Shown piece after piece: positions 14,534 through 24,504 of a DNA stretch of 64,000 nucleotides (position 1 is the stretch's first letter; the number at the start of each line of letters is the position of its first letter). The stretch spans positions 5,463,908-5,527,907 of the forward strand of contig NC_087082.1 in NCBI RefSeq assembly GCF_026151205.1. Reading direction: 5' to 3'. The position numbers were made by a program, and so were the translations under genes. This stretch comes from Bolinopsis microptera. Lineage: Eukaryota; Ctenophora; Tentaculata; Lobata; Bolinopsidae. The notes below the pieces were generated by a model. That model made no database searches, was not told the origin of the DNA, and saw only the letters and a list, made by a program, of their open reading frames with translations.

Positions 14534-14716
14534 CTGAAATAAAATATGCTTAATAATAAGAAAATAGCAAATGGGCTATCACTATAACTAGGCATGACGA
14601 AGAGAAAAACTAATATTTAAGTTTGATATTTATTGAAATAATAATAATAAGTGTTTTAAATAATACTACTTTAATATAATATACTATTATACTAGTAGTA
14701 AGTGCTAATAAAGTAC

Positions 14717-15136
14717 CTGTAGATGTTTCAACCAGACAGTATTGTCGTCCAGTCTCAGAGTAGTGAAGGTGTCGCACAAGTACATCTTCAGAGCAGCAGC
14801 TTGCGGCGCTAACTCGCACACCTCGCCCCAATTAGTCAGACTAGCCCCCACGAACAGTGCATAATCGCACACCGCCCCACTAGTAGCTATCTTACTAGCC
14901 AGCTCGAACGACTCCTTGTCTACAATGGGCGGGTTAGTATTAGGCATAGCACACACCATAGTCACACCACCAGCCAGCGCGGCGGAGGTGCCTGTTGTGA
15001 ACGTCTCTTTGTGGGTAGCCCCGGGGTCGCGCAGGTGCACGTGCACGTCTATTAGACCGGGGAGGGTGATGGTCTTGCGTGTGGAGAGGATGTCACACAG
15101 CGACAAAGGAGGCGGTCCTCTGCATTTGTACACCGC
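14717..15136 (-). CDS. CAD: CAD exon: linker and N-terminal dihydroorotase
   Basis: The 420-nt exon (140 codons, phase 0 both ends) runs from ACTTGCAG/GCG to CATCTACAG/GTACTT. A short linker (AVYKCRGPPPLSLC) leads into LPGLIDVHVHLRDPGATHKE, which carries the HxH zinc-binding motif. Next come GGVTMVCAMPNTNPPIVD and the LKMYL segment, whose lysine corresponds to the carboxylated bridging lysine (LKLYL in human CAD). Ends TVWLKHLQ, continuing to NWPAQYP in the next exon as WMEHFETWP does in human. This is the longest and most diagnostic exon in the window. Confidence 0.97.
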
Positions 15137-15237
15137 CTGCAAGTTGTGGGGGATTACTGCAAGTTGTGGGGGTTACAGCAAGTTGTGGGGGATTACTGCA
15201 AGTTGTGGGGGTTACAGCAAGTTGTGGGGGGTTACAG
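15137..15237. repeat. 19-20-bp tandem repeat forming a CAD acceptor
   Basis: Five copies of GCAAGTTGTGGGGG plus ATTACT or TTACA. On the transcribed strand each ends ...CACAACTTGC; copies 1 (the real acceptor), 2 and 4 read CACAACTTGCAG, so the intron end is itself a repeat unit with at least three possible AG sites. Confidence 0.93.
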
Positions 15238-15407
15238 AACTGACTTGTTGGGTATATTACTGTACCATTATCGAATATAACACAGTACAAAATCTGCAAT
15301 GTCCTTCGAGATGTAGACTTATACATTTTTAAACTTTATTACTACAGCTGATATCACTAGTAATAGTAGTATAGTGTAATATAATTACTACTGTATCATC
15401 AGCTCAC

Positions 15408-15538
15408 CATAACAAACAATTTGGCGACTTTGATATCCGTGATGAGAGGAATAGCAAAATCAATAGCCATTCGTCTTGTTAAATAACCGTACGATTTACT
15501 CTTCTTCTGTCTACTGTAGCTGCTGTACACATTGTGAG
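15408..15538 (-). CDS. CAD: CAD exon: end of the MGS regulatory domain
   Basis: The 131-nt exon (TTTCTCAG/CT ... ATG/GTGAGC) enters in phase 1 and leaves in phase 0. It encodes HNVYSSYSRQKKSKSYGYLT, then RRMAIDFAIPLITDIKVAKL and FVM. It aligns with the human stretch of [20 protein letters not shown] and the following IKCTKLFVEAL. The basic-Ser stretch that carries the PKA site in human CAD is replaced here by SRQKKSKSYG, so that regulatory phosphosite is not obviously conserved. The fold-defining TRR(L/M)A.DF and the I.D(I/K) strand are kept. Confidence 0.92.
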
Positions 15539-15808
15539 CTGAGAAAAGAGGTTGTTAAGTTATACTGAATTTTAATTAACTGCTGTAATGTTGAAAATTC
15601 TGGCACAAATTACCCGTTGTTGGTGGATAAATTTAAAATTGATAACGATTGAATTTACATGTCTTTTAATAAGATAACATAACCAAATAAATGTTTTTTT
15701 TGTCTCTAGACTCAAATTTACGATTTTACATCCAGTAATATGATTTATTATCTTATTTTTATCGTGCTAAAGTAGTATACAAAGTAAACGAAGTATGCTT
15801 TATTCTGC

Positions 15809-15856
15809 ACGTGCAGGGATCACAGCAGCACGTGCAGGGATCACAGCAGCACGTGC
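15809..15856. repeat. 21-bp repeat just inside a CAD donor-side intron
   Basis: Just over two copies of CACGTGCAGGGATCACAGCAG starting about 25 nt downstream (transcript sense) of the donor at 15,879. A further small repeat near an exon edge of this gene. Confidence 0.8.
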
Positions 15857-15879
15857 GCAAAGCCGCGCGTATATCATAC

Positions 15880-15997
15880 CCAGTGGAAGGTTGATGACAA
15901 GGTCGAAGTGCTGAGAGGACATGTAGTCCCCAATACTGGGTGTGTCGCTGGAGCTAGCCTCACCGTTCTCATTGAACGGCCACGAGATGGAGGTAAT
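15880..15997 (-). CDS. CAD: CAD exon: MGS domain, middle
   Basis: 118 nt: acceptor TCTGTAACAG, donor CTGG/GTATGA, phase 0 to 1. It reads ITSISWPFNENGEASSSDTP, then SIGDYMSSQHFDLVINLPL. FDLVINLPL matches the FELVINLSM strand of the methylglyoxal-synthase-like domain at the C-terminal end of CPSase. The acidic/Ser insertion ENGEASSSD is variable in the family. Confidence 0.92.
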
Positions 15998-16236
15998 CTG
16001 TTACAGAGGTTGTGTGTGTTAACACTGTTATAACACTGTTATAATATTGTGTTAATATTACAGAGGTTGTGTTATACTAGCTTTATAAATTGTGTTATTA
16101 CAGATCTAAGATGCAGATCTTTGATGCAGAACTAATTCAATCTGATAATATATTGAACTGCTGAATACATTTTCTAATATATTATGAGTATTATTATAAG
16201 TATACTAGTAGTAACCAGTATAATATAGTCACGTAC

Positions 16237-16341
16237 GGTAATCCCGTGCTCGTTGTAGTAGTCAGCAGTACCAGACGATCCGTAGAGAGTGTAGCCCATA
16301 TTGTGCAACAACTTAACACTGTCCAGCATCTCCTGCTTACC
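16237..16341 (-). CDS. CAD: CAD exon: start of the MGS allosteric domain
   Basis: The 105-nt exon (35 codons, phase 0/0) runs from TTTGCAG/GGT to ATTACC/GTACGT. It reads GKQEMLDSVKLLHNMGYTLY, then GSSGTADYYNEHGIT. This corresponds to the domain start K.ELLPTVRLLESLGYSLYAS.GTADFYTEHG in vertebrate CAD. The domain binds the effectors UMP and PRPP in animal CAD (family knowledge). It joins in frame after GSYK of the previous exon. Confidence 0.94.
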
Positions 16342-16388
16342 CTGCAAACAAAAGGTTATTGTCATGGTAACAACATGTTATTGTCATG

Positions 16389-16857
16389 CAGTGGTGTGCG
16401 CCGCCGTGTTTTACCAAAATCGGCGGCGGCGTGGCCAAAATTAACGGCGGCGGCGGCGTTCGGCGGCGTGGCCTGTGGACAATTGGCAGTTTCAGTTGTG
16501 ACTCGACAAAATGGAAATTCATTGCTTAGGTAAAGGATTGACTTAGTAATAGTATTAATAAGGTTTAGACAGTTGCAAATTTCACTTCAATTCATCGTTG
16601 ATCGTATGACAGGAATTCACAATTTCATGAAACATTGCATATGCTACATCGAACTACTTGACGTCAGACATGCTAGAGAACATATCATATAATTTTCAAA
16701 TTTAAAATCTTTTCATTAAATTTTTTTGAGTAATTTTTTGAAAATTCAAATTTTAAAAATACCACGTTCACGCCGTTTGCGCCGCCGATAAATTGTTCGG
16801 CGCAGCGGCGTGGGCTAAAAACTCGGCGGCGGCGTTCGGCGGCGGCGCTCACCCCTG
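16389..16857. mobile_element. hAT-type MITE in a CAD intron, with 8-bp target duplication
   Basis: The ends are CAGTGGTG(T)GCGCCGCCG and, inverted, CAGGGGTGAGCGCCGCCG. They are flanked by identical 8-bp direct repeats TTGTCATG at 16,381-16,388 and 16,858-16,865. Both CAG...TG ends and 8-bp duplications are hallmarks of hAT elements. The ends are rich in GGC/GCC repeats; the middle is AT-rich. At 469 bp with no coding capacity, it needs a transposase elsewhere. Confidence 0.85.
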
Positions 16858-17244
16858 TTGTCATGGTAACGACATGGTCCAGATCACGTGATACGTGACT
16901 TTAATAAAGGAACTTACTGGTTACAATACAACTACCCCATTACAATCTAGTTCTTCTATGAAGTAAAATTAATGGAATCCCCATAAAACCTTTCTGCTAT
17001 GAATGGAAATGGTCATAATATGACGGTGCTATCTGCAAAACCATTGATAATATTTATCAGAAGAATGATGTTTAAGTTGTAATATAAACGTTGCGAGTGA
17101 GTCAGTGTGGCAAGCTCTTGTTTACATGTTGAGTTAATATCATGCTTGCGACTCTGGCACTGTGCCCAACAATCAACTATCACAATAGAACACAATCAAC
17201 TATCACAATATAAACTATCCACACACCTTTAATAGTTCACATAC

Positions 17245-17427
17245 CTTATAACTACCAATAGACAGTAAGATGTACTTCTTGGGTAGTTTGAACCCGGAGC
17301 TGACCATTGCTTTCAAGTAAGCTGAGTAGAGATCGTACCCAAAAGCAGCTACCTCTCCAGTGGAGGCCATGTCGACTCCTAATAGAGCATCAGCTCCTGA
17401 TAGGCGGGAGAAGGAGAACTGGGCTAC
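17245..17427 (-). CDS. CAD: CAD exon: end of CPSase large region, linker to MGS
   Basis: 183 nt (61 codons, phase 0/0), from CCCCAG/GTAGCC to TATAAG/GTATGT. It reads [20 protein letters not shown], then [20 protein letters not shown], then [21 protein letters not shown]. It matches VPQFSFSRLAGAD...STGEVA.FG...AYLKA...FK.PKK.ILL.IGSYK of animal CAD. The first 20 nt of this exon plus 31 nt of intron form the unit of the 51-bp array extending upstream. Any upstream copy used as acceptor would read VAQFSFSI then stop, because 51 is divisible by 3. Confidence 0.95.
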
Positions 17428-20400
17428 CTGGGGAAGGGGGGTGTTATTTTATTAGATTGAGAAGGAGAACTGGGCTACCTGGGGAAGGGGGGTGTTATTT
17501 TATTAGATTGAGAAGGAGAACTGGGCTACCTGGGGAAGGGGGGTGTTATTTTATTAGATTGAGAAGGAGAACTGGGCTACCTGGGGAAGGGGGGTGTTAT
17601 TTTATTATATTGAGAAGGAGAACTGGGCTACCTGGGGAACGGGGGTGTTATTTTATTAGATTGAGAAGGAGAACTGGGCTACCTGGGGAACGGGGGTGTT
17701 ATTTTATTAGATTGAGAAGGAGAACTGGGCTACCTGGGGAACGGGGGTGTTATTTTATTAGATTGAGAAGGAGAACTGGGCTACCTGGGGAACGGGGGTG
17801 TTATTTTATTAGATTGAGAAGGAGAACTGGGCTACCTGGGGAACGGGGGTGTTATTTTATTAGATTGAGAAGGAGAACTGGGCTACCTGGGGAACGGGGG
17901 TGTTATTTTATTAGATTGAGAAGGAGAACTGGGCTACCTGGGGAACGGGGGTGTTATTTTATTAGATTGAGAAGGAGAACTGGGCTACCTGGGGAACGGG
18001 GGTGTTATTTTATTAGATTGAGAAGGAGAACTGGGCTACCTGGGGAACGGGGGTGTTATTTTATTAGATTGAGAAGGAGAACTGGGCTACCTGGGGAACG
18101 GGGGTGTTATTTTATTAGATTGAGAAGGAGAACTGGGCTACCTGGGGAACGGGGGTGTTATTTTATTAGATTGAGAAGGAGAACTGGGCTACCTGGGGAA
18201 CGGGGGTGTTATTTTATTAGATTGAGAAGGAGAACTGGGCTACCTGGGGAACGGGGGTGTTATTTTATTAGATTGAGAAGGAGAACTGGGCTACCTGGGG
18301 AACGGGGGTGTTATTTTATTAGATTGAGAAGGAGAACTGGGCTACCTGGGAAGGGGGGTGTTATTTTATTAGATTGAGAAGGAGAACTGGGCTACCTGGG
18401 GAAGGGGGGTGTTATTTTATTAGATTGAGAAGGAGAACTGGGCTACCTGGGGAAGGGGGGTGTTATTTTATTAGATTGAGAAGGAGAACTGGGCTACCTG
18501 GGGAAGGGGGGTGTTATTTTATTAGATTGAGAAGGAGAACTGGGCTACCTGGGGAAGGGGGGTGTTATTTTATTAGATTGAGAAGGAGAACTGGGCTACC
18601 TGGGGAAGGGGGGTGTTATTTTATTAGATTGAGAAGGAGAACTGGGCTACCTGGGGAAGGGGGGTGTTATTTTATTATATTGAGAAGGAGAACTGGGCTA
18701 CCTGGGGAACGGGGGTGTTATTTTATTAGATTGAGAAGGAGAACTGGGCTACCTGGGGAACGGGGGTGTTATTTTATTAGATTGAGAAGGAGAACTGGGC
18801 TACCTGGGGAACGGGGGTGTTATTTTATTAGATTGAGAAGGAGAACTGGGCTACCTGGGGAACGGGGGTGTTATTTTATTAGATTGAGAAGGAGAACTGG
18901 GCTACCTGGGGAACGGGGGTGTTATTTTATTAGATTGAGAAGGAGAACTGGGCTACCTGGGGAACGGGGGTGTTATTTTATTAGATTGAGAAGGAGAACT
19001 GGGCTACCTGGGGAACGGGGGTGTTATTTTATTAGATTGAGAAGGAGAACTGGGCTACCTGGGGAACGGGGGTGTTATTTTATTAGATTGAGAAGGAGAA
19101 CTGGGCTACCTGGGGAACGGGGGTGTTATTTTATTAGATTGAGAAGGAGAACTGGGCTACCTGGGGAACGGGGGTGTTATTTTATTAGATTGAGAAGGAG
19201 AACTGGGCTACCTGGGGAACGGGGGTGTTATTTTATTAGATTGAGAAGGAGAACTGGGCTACCTGGGGAACGGGGGTGTTATTTTATTAGATTGAGAAGG
19301 AGAACTGGGCTACCTGGGGAACGGGGGTGTTATTTTATTAGATTGAGAAGGAGAACTGGGCTACCTGGGGAACGGGGGTGTTATTTTATTAGATTGAGAA
19401 GGAGAACTGGGCTACCTGGGGAACGGGGGTGTTATTTTATTAGATTGAGAAGGAGAACTGGGCTACCTGGGGAACGGGGGTGTTATTTTATTAGATTGAG
19501 AAGGAGAACTGGGCTACCTGGGGAACGGGGGTGTTATTTTATTAGATTGAGAAGGAGAACTGGGCTACCTGGGGAAGGGGGGTGTTATTTTATTAGATTG
19601 AGAAGGAGAACTGGGCTACCTGGGGAAGGGGGGTGTTATTTTATTAGATTGAGAAGGAGAACTGGGCTACCTGGGGAAGGGGGGTGTTATTTTATTAGAT
19701 TGAGAAGGAGAACTGGGCTACCTGGGGAACGGGGGTGTTATTTTATTAGATTGAGAAGGAGAACTGGGCTACCTGGGGAACGGGGGTGTTATTTTATTAG
19801 ATTGAGAAGGAGAACTGGGCTACCTGGGGAACGAGGGTGTTATTTCATTAGATTGAGAAGGAGAACTGGGCTACCTGGGGAAGGGGGGTGATATTTTATT
19901 AGATTGAGAAGGAGAACTGGGTTACCTGGGGAACGGGGGTGTTATTTTATTAGATTGAGAAGGAGAACTGGGCTACCTGGGGAAGGGGGGTGTTATTTTA
20001 TTAGATTGAGAAGGAGAACTGGGCTACCTGGGGAACGGGGGTGTTATTTTATTAGATTGAGAAGGAGAACTGGGCTACCTGGGGAAGGGGGGCGATATTT
20101 TATTAGATTGAGAAGGAGAACTGGGCTACCTGGGGAACGGGGGTGTTATTTTATTAGATTGAGAAGGAGAACTGGGCTACCTGGGGAAGGGGGGTGTTAT
20201 TTTATTAGATTGAGAAGGAGAACTGGGCTACCTGGGGAACGGGGGTGTTATTTTATTAGATTGAGAAGGAGAACTGGGCTACCTGGGGAACGGGGGTGTT
20301 ATTTTATTAGATTGAGAAGGAGAACTGGGCTACCTGGGGAACGGGGGTGTTATTTTATTAGATTGAGAAGGAGAACTGGGCTACATGGGGAACGGGGGTG

Positions 20401-20932
20401 TTATTTTATTAGATTGAGAAGGAGAACTGGGCTACCTGGGGAACGGGGGTGTTATTTTATTAGATTGATAAGGAGAACTGGGCTACCTGGGGAACGGGGG
20501 TGTTATTTTATTAGATTGAGAAGGAGAACTGGGCTACCTGGGGAACGGGGGTGTTATTTTATTAGATCGAGAAGGAGAACTGGGCTACCTGGGGAAGGGG
20601 GGTGTTATTTTATTAGATTGAGAAGGAGAACTGGGCTACCTGGGGAACGGGGGTGTTATTTTATTAGATTGAGAAGGAGAACTGGGCTACCTGGGGAACG
20701 GGGGTGTTATTTTATTAGATTGAGAAGGAGAACTGGGCTACCTGGGGAAGGGGGGTGTTATTTCATTAGATTGAGAAGGAGAACTGGGCTACCTGGGGAA
20801 CGGGGGTGTTATTTTATTAGATTGAGAAGGAGAACTGGGCTACCTGGGGAAGGGGGGTGTTATTTTATTAGATTGAGAAGGAGAACTGGGCTACCTGGGG
20901 AAGGGGGGTGTTATTTTATTAGATTGAGATAA
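17407..20932. repeat. 51-bp minisatellite spanning a CAD 3' splice site, about 69 copies
   Basis: The unit, on the transcribed strand, is AATCTAATAAAATAACACCC, CC(G/C)TTCCCCAG/GTAGCC and CAGTTCTCCTTCTC. It therefore contains pyrimidine-rich sequence, an AG acceptor and the first 20 nt of the real exon. Two main variants differ as GGGGAAC versus GGGGAAG (plus strand). Blocks of variants and a TATTATATTG marker that recurs 1,070 bp apart (about 17,605 and 18,675) indicate an internal duplication of 21 units. Long plus-strand frames of [17 protein letters not shown] are an artefact of the 51-bp period. Confidence 0.98.
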
Positions 20933-21107
20933 TATGTTTTATATACTGTATATATTATCTTAATACATATTATTACATTACATTAGGGTCCTGGTCATTT
21001 TTATAGTTAAATAAATAGATCTAGCAAGATAGGTCGGTAGATACATTACACAAGATTGAAATTATAATTCCGCGACAAATACTCCATAAACGTTAATAAT
21101 ACAGGGG
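20933..21107. other. Short intron spacer
   Basis: AT-rich intron sequence between the 51-bp array and the next element; no feature seen. Confidence 0.4.
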
Positions 21108-22137
21108 GGGGGGGGCAAAAGCCAGTACCCATACGTTGGCCTTAATAGCTCAGTCACTGAGTGCCCAATTGAAATAATTCTTTCTGGTATGACTAACTAC
21201 CACCACTGGTTCGAGGAAAAATATTGGTGTTCATTTTTTGCAAATGAAGGTTCATTTTCGCATTTATTTGATAGTTTGGAAAGTCGGATCGAGCAAAATT
21301 TTATTGAATGGTGTTTGGCCATTTAAATGGCCAGGTAGCGTAGTTGGTTAATCATCGGATTTGTAATCGTGAGATTGCGAGTTCGAAACCCACTGCCTGC
21401 CTAGTCGTGGGGTGAGTGTCGTCGACATTCAGCTAAAGATCCTGAGTGGTCTATGCAGCCCCCCGGTCTACTCAGCCGAATATTCTAGAAATCGTGTGTG
21501 AGGGTTAAATGAGGAGCTGCACATTGCAGCGAAGTCTCGGGCGAAGAAAGTATGGTACACACTACCTTAACCGTCACTGGCCTAATTAAATCCTTCGGCT
21601 TCCTGTAATTGGCTAGTTACACTTGTGTAACAATGTGGCTGTTGGAATACTCCGAAGTAAAATAAGTGTGAGATTTAAAAAAATTACGTTTGTCCTGAAA
21701 AAATGAGAGTTCCAGCTTCTCAGATGAATGGTTGAGGCTAGATCGTGCAGAGAGCCCAATTACAGTGTCGTAATTGGGTAATCATTGAGTACCCAATCAA
21801 TTTTGCTAACGAGATAAACAAAGTGCTTGATAACTTCGTCATTTTAAATCTGTTTTACACCATCTTTTCAGATTATATTCCGGGTCAAATGACCTATTGC
21901 AATATGTTACAACGGAATCTCTAACATGTTCACAAAACAGTATAAGCAATTCAATGTTAATTAGGTGTGGTCCCGAAAAATCGAATTTTTAAATTTTGGT
22001 GACGGAATCCTCGAACAAGTAGGTAGTAAGTACAGTATGCCATCTGCAAAGCAACAACTCTCAAATATAAAACACGGCAGTGGTTTAAGACCCAACGTAT
22101 GGGTACTGACTTTTGCCCCCCCCCCCCCCCTGTATTA
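21104..22137. mobile_element. 1.0-kb inverted-ended element carrying a tRNA-derived SINE
   Basis: The left end ATACAGGGGGGGGGGGG, then GCAAAAGCCAGTACCCATAC and GTTGG, recurs inverted at 22,095-22,137, giving ~42-bp terminal inverted repeats with a G/C run of variable length. I see no clear target duplication. No transposase is present. It lies in the CAD intron between the exons at 22,229 and 17,427. Confidence 0.7.
21329..21680 (+). mobile_element. tRNA-derived SINE
   Basis: The head resembles a tRNA, with an A-box-like TAGCGTAGTTGG, a B-box GAGTTCGAAACCC and an anticodon-loop-like TTTGTAA. The anticodon stem is mismatched, so it is not a functional tRNA. A non-tRNA body follows (ATTCAGCTAAAGATCCTGAG, CTACTCAGCCGAATATTC). 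The 3' boundary is approximate. Orientation is opposite to CAD. Confidence 0.65.
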
Positions 22138-22228
22138 TGTTACCTTATCTAATATCTAAAGGTACCCTGCTCGTATTATCTAACTTATATTATATCATAT
22201 TATATATTATTATATAATATCATCTAAC

Positions 22229-22504
22229 CTTAATTCCAATCCTCCGAGAATCAGTCATGGGATCAGGGGTAATGGGCTCACAAGGTAACCCCAGTATCAC
22301 TTTAGTAGCGAGAGCTACAAAGTCCACCTCCAGGGTCTTGGACACGAATGGGAAGGAGCGAGACACTCGCACGTTGCACTCTATAACCTTCAGGTTGTTC
22401 TCTTTAGCTATTATCTGCAGGTTGAAGGGGCCTGATACTTGTAGGGCGTGACCCACTGCTCTGCACACCTTCCTTATCTTCAACAGAGTCTCTTCGTTCA
22501 TATC
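22229..22504 (-). CDS. CAD: CAD exon: CPSase B ATP-grasp core
   Basis: 276 nt (92 codons, phase 0/0), from CTCCTCAG/GAT to ATTAAG/GTTAGA. It reads [20 protein letters not shown], then [20 protein letters not shown], then [20 protein letters not shown], then [20 protein letters not shown] and a basic tail to GIK. GPFN.Q and [14 protein letters not shown] are the CPSase ATP-grasp signatures; the Glu and Asn of ECN bind the metal of the nucleotide. This half-site phosphorylates carbamate to carbamoyl phosphate. The 12-bp array at 22,509 starts 5 nt before the exon. Confidence 0.97.
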
Positions 22505-22506
22505 CT

Positions 22507-23567
22507 GAGGAGTTAGAGTAACAGTTAGAGTAACAGTTAGAGTAACAGTTAGAGTAACAGTTAGAGTAGCAGTTAGAGTAACAGTTAGAGTAACAGTTAG
22601 AGTTAGAGTAACAGTTAGAGTAACATTAAGAGTGACAGTTAGAGTAGCAGTTAGAGTAGCAGTTAGAGTAACAGTTAGAGTAACAGTTAGAGTTAGAGTA
22701 ACAGTTAGAGTAACAGTTAGAGTAACAGTTAGAGTAGCATATATAGTAACAGTTCTAGAGTAACAGTTCTAGAGAAACAGTTAGAGTAACAGTTAGAGTA
22801 ACAGTCAGAGTAACAGTTAGAGTAACAGTTAGAGTAACAGTTAGAGTAGCAGTTAGAGTAACAGTTAGAGAACAGTTAGAGTAACAGTTAGAGTTACAGT
22901 TAGAGTTACATTTAGAGTTACAGTTAGAGTAACAGTTAGAGTAACAGTTAGAGTAACATTAAGAGTTACAGTTAGAGTAACAGTTAGAGTTACAGTTAGA
23001 GTAACAGTTAGAGTTACAGTTAGAGTTACAGTTAGAGTTACAGTTATAGTTACAGTTAGAGTTACAGTTATAGTTACAGTTAGAGTTACAGTTAGAGTTA
23101 CAGTTAGAGTTACAGTTAGAGTTACAGTTAGAGTTACAGTTAGAGTTACAGTTAGAGTTACAGTTGGAGTTACAGTTAGAGTTACAGTTAGAGTAACAGT
23201 TATAGTAACAGTTAGAATAACAGTTAGTGTAACAGTTAAAGTTAGAGTAACAGTTAGAGTAACATTAAGAGTGACAGTTAGAGTAACAGTTCTAGAGTAA
23301 CAGTTCTAGAGTAACAGTTCTAGAGAAACAGTTAGAGTAAAAGTTAGAGTAACAGTCAGAGTAACAGTTAGAGTAACAGTTAGAATAACAGTTAGAGTAA
23401 CAGTTAGAGAACAGTTAGAGTAACAGTTAGAGTTACAGTTAGAGTTACAGTTAGAGTTACAGTTAGAGTTACAGTTTACAGTTACAGTAACAGTTCTAGA
23501 GTAACAGTTCTAGAGTAACAGTTAGAGTAACAGTTAGAGTAACAGTTCTAGAGTAACAGTTAGAGTT
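22507..23567. repeat. 12-bp tandem array abutting a CAD acceptor
   Basis: Roughly 85-90 copies of AGTTAGAGTAAC with AGTTAGAGTTAC and AGTTCTAGAGTAAC variants. On the transcribed strand it is GTTACTCTAACT, so every unit carries CTAAC, a good match to the animal branch-point consensus. The last unit runs into ACTCCTCAG, the real acceptor. Confidence 0.96.
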
Positions 23568-24317
23568 ACACTTGTACTCGTTGCAGTACTTGTTGCAATG
23601 GTTATAGGTTTGTAACCTTTTCTTATTTTTTCCCGATCCATGACTCGTGCCGAAGGCACAAAAGAGTCAAGGACAAGGGTTAGCGATCGAAGTTTTTTTT
23701 TGTATATGGTAGCTTTGCGACCGAGCGTGCGTGCGTGCGTGCGTGCGTGCGTACGTGCCTGCGAGCACTGTTATCGCCCACGTGACTACCTGCGCAAAGT
23801 TAATTTGCGTGATAATCTGAATTATATAATTGTTGGCGCGCGGCGCTGAACCAACCAAGTACATTATTAATTTCATCATGTACGTATCCCACTAGGCACT
23901 AATTGATAGCATATTATTATTATTTTGAGTTAGTATTACTATTTTGCACAGATCCGTGTCAGGTTGCATAAACTAAAACAATAAACATATGGTTACATAG
24001 AAGTATACACGATTTTCAAATTCAATATAGAATTATATTAACTGGGCGGCGCTCGGCAGTCGGCATGTCACTTCGCCATATTTGCATGTTTATATAAACA
24101 GTAAAGACTGGGCCGTCCCCAGGTTGTATGGAATATGATAAATACGCCATCACGGATCGGGAAATTGAGCGGCCATCCACAAAAGAAAAGCGGCCGCATT
24201 TCTTGTTTAGAGAGGAAGATCCGGATATTACATCTTTGTAAATGGTCCAGAACTTCAGCCCAACACCTTTCAAATATAATAATGTAATACTTTGGAAGGT
24301 AGTTTGAAGAAGTGTAA
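23568..24317. other. CAD intron, no exon seen
   Basis: Contains a GTGC/GTGCGT run at 23,727-23,750 and a GTGCCGAAGGCAC hairpin near 23,647. No coding segment recognised. Confidence 0.5.
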
Positions 24318-24409
24318 CCAAGTGCAGTGTGTACTTGTGCCTTGTGGTGGGCAGATAAGAGTGATATGTATCACGTGCAGTGTGTACCTGTGGTGGGCAG
24401 ATAAGAGTG
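24318..24409. repeat. Two-copy duplication of an exon-intron boundary
   Basis: The end of the exon at 24,388 (CACTCTTATCTGCCCACCACA) and the intron start GTACACACTGCAC recur once, downstream in transcript sense, at 24,318-24,363, with a few inserted bases between the two blocks. It looks like a young version of the larger arrays in this gene. Confidence 0.88.
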
Positions 24410-24504
24410 GCGTCCCCGGAATGTACTCCTGCATTCTCCACGTGCTCTGAGATAGCCATTACTAGCACCTCCCCGTTACACGCTACAGCGTCTACATCAA
24501 TCTC
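24388..24504 (-). CDS. CAD: CAD exon: CPSase B ATP-grasp
   Basis: 117 nt (39 codons, phase 0/0), from CTACCCAG/GAG to CCACAG/GTACAC. It reads [20 protein letters not shown], then [19 protein letters not shown]. The E(I/V)DVDAV...G and [16 protein letters not shown] blocks are near-invariant in the synthetase domain and include residues lining the nucleotide site. It joins VVISKFIMQAK upstream and DMNEETL downstream exactly as expected for the family. Confidence 0.96.

Noticed and set aside
17307-20932. Plus-strand frames of [17 protein letters not shown] as a repeat protein
   Set aside because: The period is 51 bp, so any stop-free frame stays open. The real signal on the other strand is a CAD exon edge.
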